Assembly (NCBI GenBank): GCA_964568815.1
Contig: CAZMRY010000028.1
Span: 1-18,894 of the forward strand
Origin: RGIG8700 sp964568815
GTDB lineage: Bacteria > Bacillota > Clostridia > RGIG6154
Length of the DNA stretch: 18,894 nucleotides
Direction of reading: 5' to 3'
The translations under genes were made by a program, and so were the position numbers. Positions 1 to 10,000 of this stretch are shown here, one piece after another. Under the pieces are notes generated by a model. That model ran no database searches. It was not told where the DNA came from and saw only the letters and a list, made by a program, of their open reading frames with translations. Each line of letters begins with the position of its first letter. Position 1 is the stretch's first letter.

Positions 1-1098
1 TCGGCAATTCTGCGTTTTCCAATTGCACCGGCTTAACAAGTGTGGAAATCCCTGATAGTGTAACCACAATCGGCAATTTTGCGTTTTATTTTTGCACAGG
101 CTTAACAAGCGTAGTAATAGGTGACAGTGTAACCACAATCGGCAATTCTGCGTTTTCCAATTGCACCGGCTTAACAAGTGTGGAAATCCCTGACAGTGTA
201 ATAACAATCGGCAATAATGCGTTTAATAATTGCAGAGGCTTAACAAGCATAGAAATCCCTGACAGTGTAACCACAATCGGAGATTATGCGTTTTATAATT
301 GCACAGGCTTAACAAGCGTAGTAATAGGTGACAGTGTAACCACAATCGGCAATTCTGCGTTTTATTTTTGCACCGACTTAACAAGTGTAATAGTAGTAGA
401 TAACAATAACAATTATTGTTCAAAAAACGGTGTACTGTTTAATAAAGATAAAACAACTCTTATTTGTTATCCCGCAGGAAAGAGCGATAAATCATATATA
501 ATTCCAAACAGTGTAACCACAATCGGCGATTCTGCGTTTTATAATTGCACAAAATTAACAAGTGTGGTAATCCCTGACAGTGTAACCACAATCGGCAATC
601 TTGCGTTTTATTTTTGCACAGGCTTAACAAGCGTAGTAATAGGTGACAGTGTAACCACAATCGGCAATTCTGCGTTTTATTTTTGCACCGACTTAACAAG
701 TGTAATAGTAGTAGATAACAATAACAATTATTGTTCAAAAAACGGTGTACTGTTTAATAAAGATAAAACAACTCTTATTTGTTATCCCGCAGGAAAGAGC
801 GATAAATCATATATAATTCCAAACAGTGTAACCACAATCGGCGATTCTGCGTTTTATAATTGCACAAAATTAACAAGTGTGGTAATCCCTGACAGTGTAA
901 CCACAATCGGCGATTCTGCGTTTTATATTTGCATCGGCTTAACAAGCGTAGTAATTCCTGACAGCGTAACCACAATCGGCAATTCTGCGTTTTGTTTTTG
1001 CAGAGGCTTAACAAGCGTAGTAATAGGTGACAGTGTAACCACAATCGGTTATCGAGCGTTTTATAATTGCACTAATTTAGCAAATGTATATTACAGCG
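1..1098 (+). repeat. Leucine-rich repeat array (69-bp / 23-residue units)
   Basis: About 13 copies, the first partial, of a 23-residue unit close to SVTTIGxxAFxxCTGLTSVxI, each encoded by 69 bp with high nucleotide identity between units. This is the TpLRR/BspA (LRR_5) type. Units 6 and 9 are each followed by the same non-LRR insert (NNNNYCSKNGVLFNKDKTT and onward). The last unit runs into a YYSGSETDW segment that commonly closes such arrays. The high DNA identity implies recent expansion by recombination. Confidence 0.93.
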
Positions 1099-3713
1099 GA
1101 AGTGAAACTGATTGGAATAAAATTGAAATAGGTTCTGATAATTCTTGTTTAACCAATGCAACGATACATTATAACAGTACTATGCTCGGTTATACTTCAG
1201 AATACAAAGAACCAGCTCAAAAATCAGGCACATTCAATTTTGCATCAGGTAACAAGCGAACCGAAGAATTTTATTACGAGGATAATTATTTTTCGGGTAG
1301 CGCATATACCTATAATCACGACCTTGCAAAGATGTCTATGCGTCTTGCTCTTTCGGCATTTGCCAAAAAGACTGGAAGCGGAGCAAATAAAGATTATTCG
1401 AAACAGTATATAAATGCATATAATCTTTTAGACAGTTGTGATTTTAAGAATATAGAGTGGAATACAGATTATGAGCAGCAACCTTGGGTTAACGGAATGG
1501 GCGTTATTGCCGGAAACAAAAAGATTGCTTATGATGATGGCGACTATACACTCATAGCTGTGGCATTGCGTGGCGGTGGTTATGAGGCAGAATGGGGCGG
1601 TAACTTTAATGTGGGAAATAGTGAATACCACGATGGCTTTAAAACAGCAAGTAGTTTTGTTATCCAGTTTATACAGGATTATATAGAAAATAACAAAATA
1701 AATGGTAATGTAAAGCTTTGGATTACAGGTTTCAGCCGCGCGGCAGCAACCACTAATCTTACTGCTGCATATTTTGATGAACATCCCGAATGGTTACACG
1801 ATGATGTAAACTTTATACGAGATAATCTGTATGCATATTGTTTTGAAACTCCTGCCGGTGTAGTAGCTCCTTATAACGAAAGTGGAATTTATAACAACAT
1901 TTTCAGCATAGTAAATCAGCATGATCCTGTACCTATGGTTGCTATGCGTAATTGGGGGTTTGACAGATATGGCATAACCAAATATTTACCGACCGCTCAA
2001 ACAAATAGCAATTATTCTATATTGAAAAGCAGAATGGTACAGAATTACAATGAATATATCGGAAACAATAAAGCAGGAATTTCTGATGACGATAAAAAAC
2101 CATATAAAATTGATTCTTTTTCAAAGTTTTCATACATAGCGGGCATTACCGGAATGCATGATTATATAAATGCTCAGGGTGTTTACTTGGAAAAAACTAT
2201 TGATAAGTTGGCAAATGCAATAGGAAGTACAGCCAATTATAAAGATAAGTATCAGGATGCCTTTATATATATTGGCGAAGAACTTATGGGATACAAAGAT
2301 ACAGATGCTTTTGTTCAAAGACTTCGGTTAGAAATCTTAGCAAGAACAGCAGGGAAAGAAGCGTTTGGCTTGGTTGGTGATGTTTTTGCTTCCAATAGAA
2401 AAATTTTGAAAAAATCAATAGAATCGGCATTTAACTATGTTGGAGTAGATGTAGAGGATGAAGATGTTGATGTGTTACTCGGATTAGTTGTTGATTTGGG
2501 TTTTGATGATTTTATTACGCTATTGAAGAATTTTGGCAACCTGGGACAGGCACATTATCCTGAACTTTGTATGGCTTGGCTTGACGCAATAGATGAAGAA
2601 GATTTTAGAGACAAGAGGCTTAGAACTCTTTATCTGAACTGCCCCGTTGACATAGAAGTATATGACAGCAACGATAATTTAGTTGCGGCGATTTATGATA
2701 ATGTTCCGCAGGAAATAGATGGAAGCTCTATTGTTGCATATGTTGATGAAAACGGACAAAAGGTTGTATATCTTCCAACTGATGAGGAGTACAGAACAGA
2801 GATTATCGCAACTGATGATGGCGAGGTTACATATTCTGTTCAGGAGCAGAATTCTGATACCGGCGAAACAAGAGTAATAAACTACAACAAGATGACTGTT
2901 AAAAAAGATGATACTCTGACGGGCATTGCAGAAAATCTTAGTGAAACAGAGGTTGCACTGTATTCCCTGACTTCTGATTCTGTAACAGTTGAAGAACCGG
3001 AGATAATAGAAAATGCTGTACCTGTTGCAATCACTCCTGTAGCAGAGGGAAATGGTAATGTGTCAGGCGGTGGCTCGCTTTTGAAGGGAGAATATGCACA
3101 GCTTGTGGCAATGCCTTTTGAAAATGAAAACTTCCTCGGTTGGTACAACGGAGAAACACTAGTATCAAGTGATGTAACATATCGTTTTCAGGTAGAAGAA
3201 GAAACAACCTTGACTGCAAAATTTACTGAAAACACTTGTGAAATTCTTTATCTTACAGATGATGAAGATGTAGTTGCAATTGACAGAATTTTAAAAGGCT
3301 CAACTGTTACATTCCCAAGCATGACTCAAAATCCGAATTATATGATTTTGGACATCTATACCGACGCAGAATATACAACTCTTGTGGATGAGAACACAAC
3401 TTATTTTGAAGACGCTGTTTTATATGCAAAAGTTTTGACCGAAGATGAGTGGATACAGTATGATGAGGTTAATAATAAAGTAGTTGTTTATAGTCCCACT
3501 GCTATGAGCAGAGTTCGATTTATGATAGCTTTATATGAGGGAGAAAAATTATCAGAGTTGAAACCGAATACTGCAGACTTAGTGGTTGGTAAAAATGAAT
3601 TTGACAACCCTATAACAAATATGGGGACAGCCAGCACAATGAAAATTTTTGTCTGGAATGGATTGTCAACATTAAAACCTTTATTTAAAAATTGTGTCGT
3701 GGATTTAAAGTAA
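1..3713 (+). CDS. LRR (BspA-like) surface protein with lipase-like domain, 5' partial
   Basis: The reading frame is open to the left edge, so the true start and any signal peptide lie outside; the first in-window start codon (GTG at 42) is inside the repeat array and is not a real start. Residues are counted from nt 42. Order: TpLRR/LRR_5 repeats (to about nt 1098); a lipase-like alpha/beta-hydrolase (about nt 1225-2600) with nucleophile elbow G-F-S-R-A (Ser565), a candidate acid in QHDPVP (Asp628) and candidate His706 (GMHDY) or His838 (AHYPEL); an InlB-type repeat with GNGNVSGGG...FLGWYNGE...LTAKF (about nt 3020-3230); and a C-terminal beta module ending FVWNGLSTLKPL. The protein is likely secreted or cell-surface, with binding repeats joined to an esterase or lipase. 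Substrate is unknown. No LPXTG motif or membrane anchor is visible at the C-terminus. Assignment of the catalytic His is uncertain. Confidence 0.9.
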   Translation, partial: GNSAFSNCTGLTSVEIPDSVTTIGNFAFYFCTGLTSVVIGDSVTTIGNSAFSNCTGLTSVEIPDSVITIGNNAFNNCRGLTSIEIPDSVTTIGDYAFYNCTGLTSVVIGDSVTTIGNSAFYFCTDLTSVIVVDNNNNYCSKNGVLFNKDKTTLICYPAGKSDKSYIIPNSVTTIGDSAFYNCTKLTSVVIPDSVTTIGNLAFYFCTGLTSVVIGDSVTTIGNSAFYFCTDLTSVIVVDNNNNYCSKNGVLFNKDKTTLICYPAGKSDKSYIIPNSVTTIGDSAFYNCTKLTSVVIPDSVTTIGDSAFYICIGLTSVVIPDSVTTIGNSAFCFCRGLTSVVIGDSVTTIGYRAFYNCTNLANVYYSGSETDWNKIEIGSDNSCLTNATIHYNSTMLGYTSEYKEPAQKSGTFNFASGNKRTEEFYYEDNYFSGSAYTYNHDLAKMSMRLALSAFAKKTGSGANKDYSKQYINAYNLLDSCDFKNIEWNTDYEQQPWVNGMGVIAGNKKIAYDDGDYTLIAVALRGGGYEAEWGGNFNVGNSEYHDGFKTASSFVIQFIQDYIENNKINGNVKLWITGFSRAAATTNLTAAYFDEHPEWLHDDVNFIRDNLYAYCFETPAGVVAPYNESGIYNNIFSIVNQHDPVPMVAMRNWGFDRYGITKYLPTAQTNSNYSILKSRMVQNYNEYIGNNKAGISDDDKKPYKIDSFSKFSYIAGITGMHDYINAQGVYLEKTIDKLANAIGSTANYKDKYQDAFIYIGEELMGYKDTDAFVQRLRLEILARTAGKEAFGLVGDVFASNRKILKKSIESAFNYVGVDVEDEDVDVLLGLVVDLGFDDFITLLKNFGNLGQAHYPELCMAWLDAIDEEDFRDKRLRTLYLNCPVDIEVYDSNDNLVAAIYDNVPQEIDGSSIVAYVDENGQKVVYLPTDEEYRTEIIATDDGEVTYSVQEQNSDTGETRVINYNKMTVKKDDTLTGIAENLSETEVALYSLTSDSVTVEEPEIIENAVPVAITPVAEGNGNVSGGGSLLKGEYAQLVAMPFENENFLGWYNGETLVSSDVTYRFQVEEETTLTAKFTENTCEILYLTDDEDVVAIDRILKGSTVTFPSMTQNPNYMILDIYTDAEYTTLVDENTTYFEDAVLYAKVLTEDEWIQYDEVNNKVVVYSPTAMSRVRFMIALYEGEKLSELKPNTADLVVGKNEFDNPITNMGTASTMKIFVWNGLSTLKPLFKNCVVDLK
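299..911 (+). repeat. 315-bp in-frame tandem duplication inside the LRR array
   Basis: Reading the two copies side by side, nt 299-596 and nt 614-911 are identical, offset by 315 bp (105 codons). Each copy covers parts of three LRR units plus the NNNNYCSKNGVLF insert. Identity ends at 597/912 (CGGCAATC against CGGCGATT). Perfect identity, including synonymous positions, indicates a very recent duplication or gene conversion. The frame is kept. Confidence 0.93.
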
Positions 3714-3854
3714 AACTTATTATGATTTCTTTATATTTTACTCGTGAAGTTTTACAATTTAATAGAATAGTTTGCCGATAATAAATATTTACATATCGGG
3801 CAGGAAAATCTAATATTCCTGCGGGTTCTAAGGAAAAGTGTTCGAGGAAAACTT

Positions 3855-3879
3855 GTAGGGGCGATTCACGAATCGCCCG
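3855..3879. repeat. GTAGGGGCGATTC-type palindromic repeat
   Basis: Arms GGGCGATTC (3859-3867) and GAATCGCCC (3870-3878) are perfect inverse complements around two bases, flanked by GTAG and G. It stands out as GC-rich in an AT-rich spacer. From memory, similar GTAGGGGC...GCCC palindromes are dispersed in many bacterial genomes as REP- or MITE-like intergenic elements. Only one copy lies in this window, so the repeat status is recalled rather than shown. Confidence 0.55.
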
Positions 3880-3934
3880 AATAATAGGAAAAAGTAGTAG
3901 GTCCTAATACGAGCTTGCGAGTATCAAGGTTCTC

Positions 3935-3969
3935 CGAAACATAGAAATCTTTGATTTCGTTATGTTTCG
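3935..3969. repeat. Long imperfect hairpin upstream of the giant gene
   Basis: CGAAACATA (3935-3943) pairs with TATGTTTCG (3961-3969), and GAAATC (3944-3949) pairs with GATTTC (3953-3958). The loop is TTT and GT is bulged. This gives 15 pairs. No T-run follows, so a normal intrinsic terminator is unlikely. It may be part of the same intergenic element as the palindrome 56 bp upstream. Confidence 0.6.
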
Positions 3970-4001
3970 TGATGGTTCTTATTATTCACTGTTCTCCTGA
4001 C

Positions 4002-4030
4002 TTGACACAAACTTAATCTTGTAATAATAT
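4002..4030 (+). promoter_or_regulatory. Sigma-A promoter of the giant secreted protein gene
   Basis: TTGACA (4002-4007), a 17-bp spacer, then TAATAT (4025-4030). The -35 is a perfect consensus and the -10 differs at one position. Transcription should start near 4037, leaving a leader of about 45 nt before the ATG at 4084. This shows the gene is transcribed on its own rather than only by readthrough from the LRR-lipase gene. Confidence 0.82.
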
Positions 4031-4083
4031 ATAATTATAATATTGTAAGTAGAGCAAAAAATGTGAAAAGGAGAAATTCAAAC

Positions 4084-7000
4084 ATGAGTATTGCAAACTT
4101 AACAAAAAAAATATGTGCATGTTTTTTAGCTGTGTGTATGCTTTCGTCCACGATGAACATGGATTTGATAAGTTATGCCACAGAAGATGACGGCATGGTC
4201 ATAGTAACGGAAGGAGAGGAGTTAACTGAAGGTTCATCCAATGCCGACGAGAACAGCGTTACGCAGGACGACACAATTCTGGCAGATGACACTGTTTTGG
4301 TAGAAAACAGTATTCCAACGGATGAAACTATACTTCAAGTTAATGAAAATTCTGATGAAACTACAGTGGAAGGAGAAAACAACAGTAGCGGAGATGGTGG
4401 CTCTAATGGCACAATTACCGACGAAGAATTTGACGATGAAGATGAGTCTGGAGAATCGGATGCTACAGAAATTAGAATTACTTCTGCAGATGAACTCGAA
4501 ATAGCACTTAGTAAAGGCTATGACAGAATACAGTTACTTTGCGACTTTACTCTTGACAGAACGTTCTTTGTTACAAAAGATACCGTTATCTATGCAACAG
4601 AAGCGGTAAATTTAGTAAGAGATACTTCTTTTGGTGGCGATATATTCGTAGTAGGCCCTGAAGAAAAGCCTGACGATGAGAGTGAACAAATTACTGTTAC
4701 ATTTGGTGATGAAACAGCCGAAGACTGCTTAATTACAATTGACGGTAACAAGTCAAATATGACAGTCGATGTTGTAGGTACTGTATTTTTTGTGAGAAAC
4801 CTTGCACAGGTTGAAATTCGCGGTATTAATGTGAAAAATGCCAAAAAGGTTGGTAATGAAACAGCACTTGATGATGCTTATGGTCTTTCGTACCCTGAAC
4901 GAGTGGGTGGTGCGGTTGTTATTTTGTCATCGGGTAAGCTTGATATTTATTCTTCCGAATTTACAGATAACGAAGTAAGTATATATGAAAAAGACAACGC
5001 TGATGCAATAAGCGGACGAGGTGGTGCTATATACAGTTTTGCCGAGCTTAATGTTTATGATTCAACATTTAAGGGAAACACTGCAACAAGGGGTGGTGCA
5101 CTGTACAACTATCGCAAAACACACCTTGTAAACACTGTTTTTGAAGAAAATACAGTTTCAACAGTGGGTGGTGCAGTATATGTGCCTGCAAGCACATCAG
5201 CATTTTTGTATACTGAAAATACACAGTTTAACAAAAACAGTGCAACAGAAGACGGCGGAGCAATTTATTCCTACGGAACATGTGATTTCAAAAATACATC
5301 TTTTACACAAAACTCAACAGAAACTTCAAACGGCGGTGCCGTATATGTTAATGGACAAATAACGGATGAAAAAAGTCTTGTTATGTCTGATGTTATATTT
5401 GATAACAACACATCGGCAAAAGCAGGTGGTGCTTTGTATATTGATGAGGGTGCAGTTGTGTCAGCTGACAGCACAACTTTTACAGGCAACAAAACACTTG
5501 CAGGACACGGTGGAGCTGTTTATGTTTTAGGAAAAGAGGGTACAGCTAACACAACTCTGGAGGTTTATAATTCTACATTTACCCAAAATCAGTCATCAAA
5601 TAATGCAGGTGCTGTATATTTTGGCAAAAGTGCGGTTGCTTACATGGAAAATGTAGAGCTTAATGAAAATGAATCTCTTGCAACAAGTTATGGTGGCGGT
5701 GCTATATACTCAACAGCCTCAACAATAGAAATTAACGGTGCAACCATAAACGATAACTATGCAAATGCTAACGCAGGTGCAATAGCTCTTTATTCGGACA
5801 GTATCCTTACACTTAATAATGTAACGGCGTTGAGAAACTCTGCAGCATCAAACGGTGGTTTTATCTATTCAAGTAAATCAACGACCAACATAGACAACAG
5901 TAATATTTCAGCAGGCAGTGCAAAAACTTGCGGTGCGACATATTTTAATTCAAATTCTACTGCAAATATTAAAAACACCACATTCAGCGAAAATATCTCT
6001 GAAAAAACAGGTGGGGCAATTATGGTTAAAGATGAAAGTACAGCCATAATGGAAAAAATAACTGCCACAGCTAATATTGCAACAACAAGCGGTGGTTTTG
6101 TTTATAACGAGGGTTCTGTTGTAGAGGTTTATGACAGTGAAATAAGAAAAAATACTGCCAATACAGGCGGTGCAATTTATTTTACTACTGTTGCAGCCAC
6201 TGATACTGAATCGGCTGTTTTAGCATCGGGCGGTTTGTATAACACCAAATTTATAGAAAATGAAGCAACATCCAACAGCGGTGCTCTGCATATATACACA
6301 GGCGGTGGAGAAGTAATAATCAGCGGTTGTGAATTCGAGTCTAATAAATCGGGTGCAAACGGCGGTGTTGCATACATATCAAACAAGAGTATTGTGAAAA
6401 TGTATAATAATACTGCTAGAAACAACAGTGCAGTGAAAGGTGGATTTTTGTACGAAACCACAACGGGCACAACTGTTACAATCAAGGATATTACAGTTTC
6501 AAAGAACTCTGCAACAGATGGTGGCTCATTTATCTGGGGTAACTCAACAGGTGCAGTTTTATACATAGACAAGTTAACCTATACTGACCTTGATGCAACA
6601 GGTGAGCTTGATGATGATTATTGGGCAGAGGCAATATTTAATAAACTTACTGTTTATGATGTGGCAGTTCCGGATTATGGAGAAGATGAGGGCGATGTTA
6701 GTGTTTCAGTTGCAAGAGCGGGAAATGCTGCAGAGCTTGAAAGTGCTATAAATCAAGGGTTTGACGAGGTTTTAATAACTAAGAGCTTTGAAATTGACCG
6801 TACATTCTATATAACAAAGGATATGAATATATATTCAGAGTCTGCAGTTACACTGCTTCGTGCACCTGCCTTTGGCGGCGATATGTTTGTATTGGGACCA
6901 GTTGAAAAGAGCGAAGATAAAACAGCAGAGCCTGTTACAATAACTTTTGGAAGTGATGAAGCAAAGATTACAATTGATGGCAATAAGGACAATGTGTCCG

Positions 7001-10000
7001 TTGACAATCTTGGTACGGTTTTCTTTGTAAGAAACCTTGCCAAAGTGGAAATTCGTGGTTTAAAAGTAACAAATGCTAAGAAGGTCGGTAACGAAATAGC
7101 ACTGGATGAAGCATACGCCCTTTCATATGCATCACAGGTGGGTGGAGCGGTTGCCATTTTGGCTTCAGGTGAATTAAATGTTTACAACTCCGAATTTACA
7201 AATAATGAAGTAAGTGTATATGAAAAAGACAACGATGAATCAATAAGTGGCCGCGGTGCTGTTATTTATAGCTTTGGTGAGCTTAATGTTTATAATTCAT
7301 CATTTACAAATAACCATGCAACAAAAGCAGGTGCTATCTATAATTACAGAGAAACACACTTGACAGATACAACTTTTGAAGGAAACACAGCTTCAACGCT
7401 TGGAGGCGCAATTTACATTCCTTCAAGTACAGTGGCGTCTGTATATACAAATAATGTCTCTTTCAAGGGAAATAGTGCTGCATCGGGTGGTGCGATTTAT
7501 GCTGCAGGACCGATTGACTTTACAGATACTTCATTTGTAGAAAATGAGGCAACATCAAGCAACGGCGGTGCTATTTACCTTACAGGCAAAAAGACTTCAA
7601 AGAAAAGCCTTGAAGCAGAGAATGTAACTTTCACCAATAACACAGCTGCAAAAGCCGGCGGAGCTATCTATATTGTTACAGCTGATGGTACTGATTCAGA
7701 CGGTAATGCAATAGAAATTGGTGCAGAAACATTGCTTACAAATGCTATATTTACCGGAAATAAGGCGAATGCTGGTCACGGAGGTGCTGTTTGGGCTTCA
7801 GGCGGCGATGAAACTGACATAAAAACATTAGAACTTTACGATGTAACATTTGACGAAAACCAGACATCAAGCAGAGGCGGTGCTATCTATTTTGGTTCTA
7901 ATGCAGTTTCTTACATGGAAAATGTAATTTTCACTAAAAATAAAGCCCTTGCAGATGAAGGTACAGCGTATGGCGGCGGTGCTGTTTACGGAACAGGAGC
8001 AACAATTGAAATAAACGGTGCAAAGTTTATTGAAAATACATCTGACTATATGGGTGGTGCAATTGAAATTCACTCATCCAGTGTTGTTACATTAAACGAT
8101 ATAACGGCAGAAAGAAATGTAGCTACACAAAAAGACGGCGGTTTTATGTATGCAAAGGATGTAGAATTAAAGATATACAACTCATACATAAATGGAAATA
8201 GTGCGGCATTACAGGGTGGTGCTATAAGCATTCGTGAAGGTACAACAGCCGAAATTTACAAAACAAAATTTGTGGAAAATAAAGCAACAGCCGATAATGG
8301 TGGTGCATTGTTTATCTATACAAACGGCGGTAATGTGACACTTAACGGAATTTTATTCAAAGATAATGTGTCTGCAAAATACGGCGGTGCGATTTATATA
8401 TCAGGCAAGAGCGTTGCTTATATGTATAACATAGAAGCAACAGGAAACAGTGCGGCAAACGGCGGTTTCATGTATGAAACAACAACCGGGACAACTGTAA
8501 ACTTAAACGGTTTGACAGTAAAAGGAAATACCGCAACAACTGGTGGACCTATTATCTGGGGCAATACCACAAACGCTACATTAAACATCAATAAGACTAA
8601 CTATGTTGATAAGGACGCTACAGGAGAGCTTGATGATACATACTGGAGTAGTGCAATAGTCAATAAACTTACTGTAAAAGATTTGATAAGTGAAATTCCA
8701 AATCCTGGCGATTATGGCGATGAAACAACAGATGGAATGGATGAAATACTTGATGTAAGAACGATTGATGAGCTGGAAACTGCACTTACAGGCAGTGTTA
8801 AAAATATCAGAATAATAAGCAATATTATAGTTGACAGAACTTTATATGTTACAGGCGAAAAAGTCCTTTTCACTACTACTAAGAGGACTGTTAAGAGAAG
8901 TCCTGACTTTACAGGCGATATGTTCGTAGTGGGTGAAGATAAAGATGGGAATTATCCGATTGTAGAGGGTATAGAAACCACCTTTACTCTTGGTAACCCG
9001 CAATCAGAAACAGAAAACTTACTTATTATTGATGGTAACAAGGACAATATCACCGGAAATATAACAGGCTGTGCTATATTTGTGGCAGGTAGTGCGACAT
9101 TAAACATTTATGGCAACACATCACTTATAAACAACTATAAAAATGGAAATATAAGAACTCTTAATGCAAAGTACAACCTTGCTTCACCTGAAAAAGTAGG
9201 TGGTGCAGCTATTACTAACATCGAAGGTTCAGTTTATATATATGACGGTGTGATTAAAGATAATATATCAGATGGAACAGTAGATACAATAAATGGCGGT
9301 GCTATTCATAACAGAAGTAATTTTACTATCTATGATGGCTTATTCCAGAACAATGAAGGTTCATTGGGTGGTGTTATCTACAACGGAAAGAGACTTGATG
9401 TTTTAGGAGGTCAATTCCTTGACAACCATTCGTTAAGAAATGGTGGTGCCATCTATGTGGCAAGTTCGCAGTATGCACATCTTTATGTAGGTAAGTCTGA
9501 GGGTGCAGGCATAAGCGACAAAGTTTTATTTAAGAATAATACTTCTGATGCATCAGGCGGAGCTCTTTACAACTCTGTAATGGGAGCTGTTATTATCAAT
9601 GGTGACGTTACATTTGACAGCAACTATTCTGCAACATCTGGCGGTGCTGTTGGAACTTTTGGTACACTTAACATAAATAACGCTGTCTTTATGAACAATA
9701 GTGCAAAAGCACGAGGCGGTGCAGTTTATCTTTCTAATTCAAATGATGTATATACAACCAGAATAGTAAATATTTCAAATTCAACATTTGAAGGAAACCA
9801 ATCTACTGCCGGTGGTGTTATCGGTGTATATGCTTCAAATACCGACCTTACTGAAGGTGGTATTGTTGAAATTGAAAACTGCAATTTCAACAAGAACAAG
9901 GCTGTCAACCTTACTGATAATCCTGAAAAAGACGATATATTCGGCGGTGTTATTTTCAACTCAAGAAAGGGTTCTGTTACAATTACAAACTCTAACTTCA

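Larger units (their letters stand above)
3714..4001. other. Gene-free spacer with several hairpins
   Basis: No plausible coding region was found. It holds a 7-bp hairpin GCAGGAA/TTCCTGC (3800-3822), the palindrome at 3855-3879 and the hairpin at 3935-3969. No classical terminator (stem plus T-run) was seen directly after the upstream stop codon, so how the LRR-lipase transcript ends is not evident. Confidence 0.6.

Noticed and set aside
86..1044. Four open frames on the minus strand across the LRR array
   Set aside because: They are by-products of the 69-bp periodic DNA; their peptides mirror the repeat and have no ribosome site or family likeness.
1156..1413. Plus-strand frame of 85 codons inside the LRR-lipase gene
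   Set aside because: It lies in another frame of a clearly coding region and shows no domain or ribosome site.
3714..4001. Classical intrinsic terminator after the LRR-lipase gene
   Set aside because: Hairpins are present but none is followed by a T-run, so I could not call one.
4063..4083. GTG start seven codons upstream for the giant protein
   Set aside because: The ribosome site AAAAGGAG lies between this GTG and the ATG at 4084, and the signal peptide reads naturally from the ATG.
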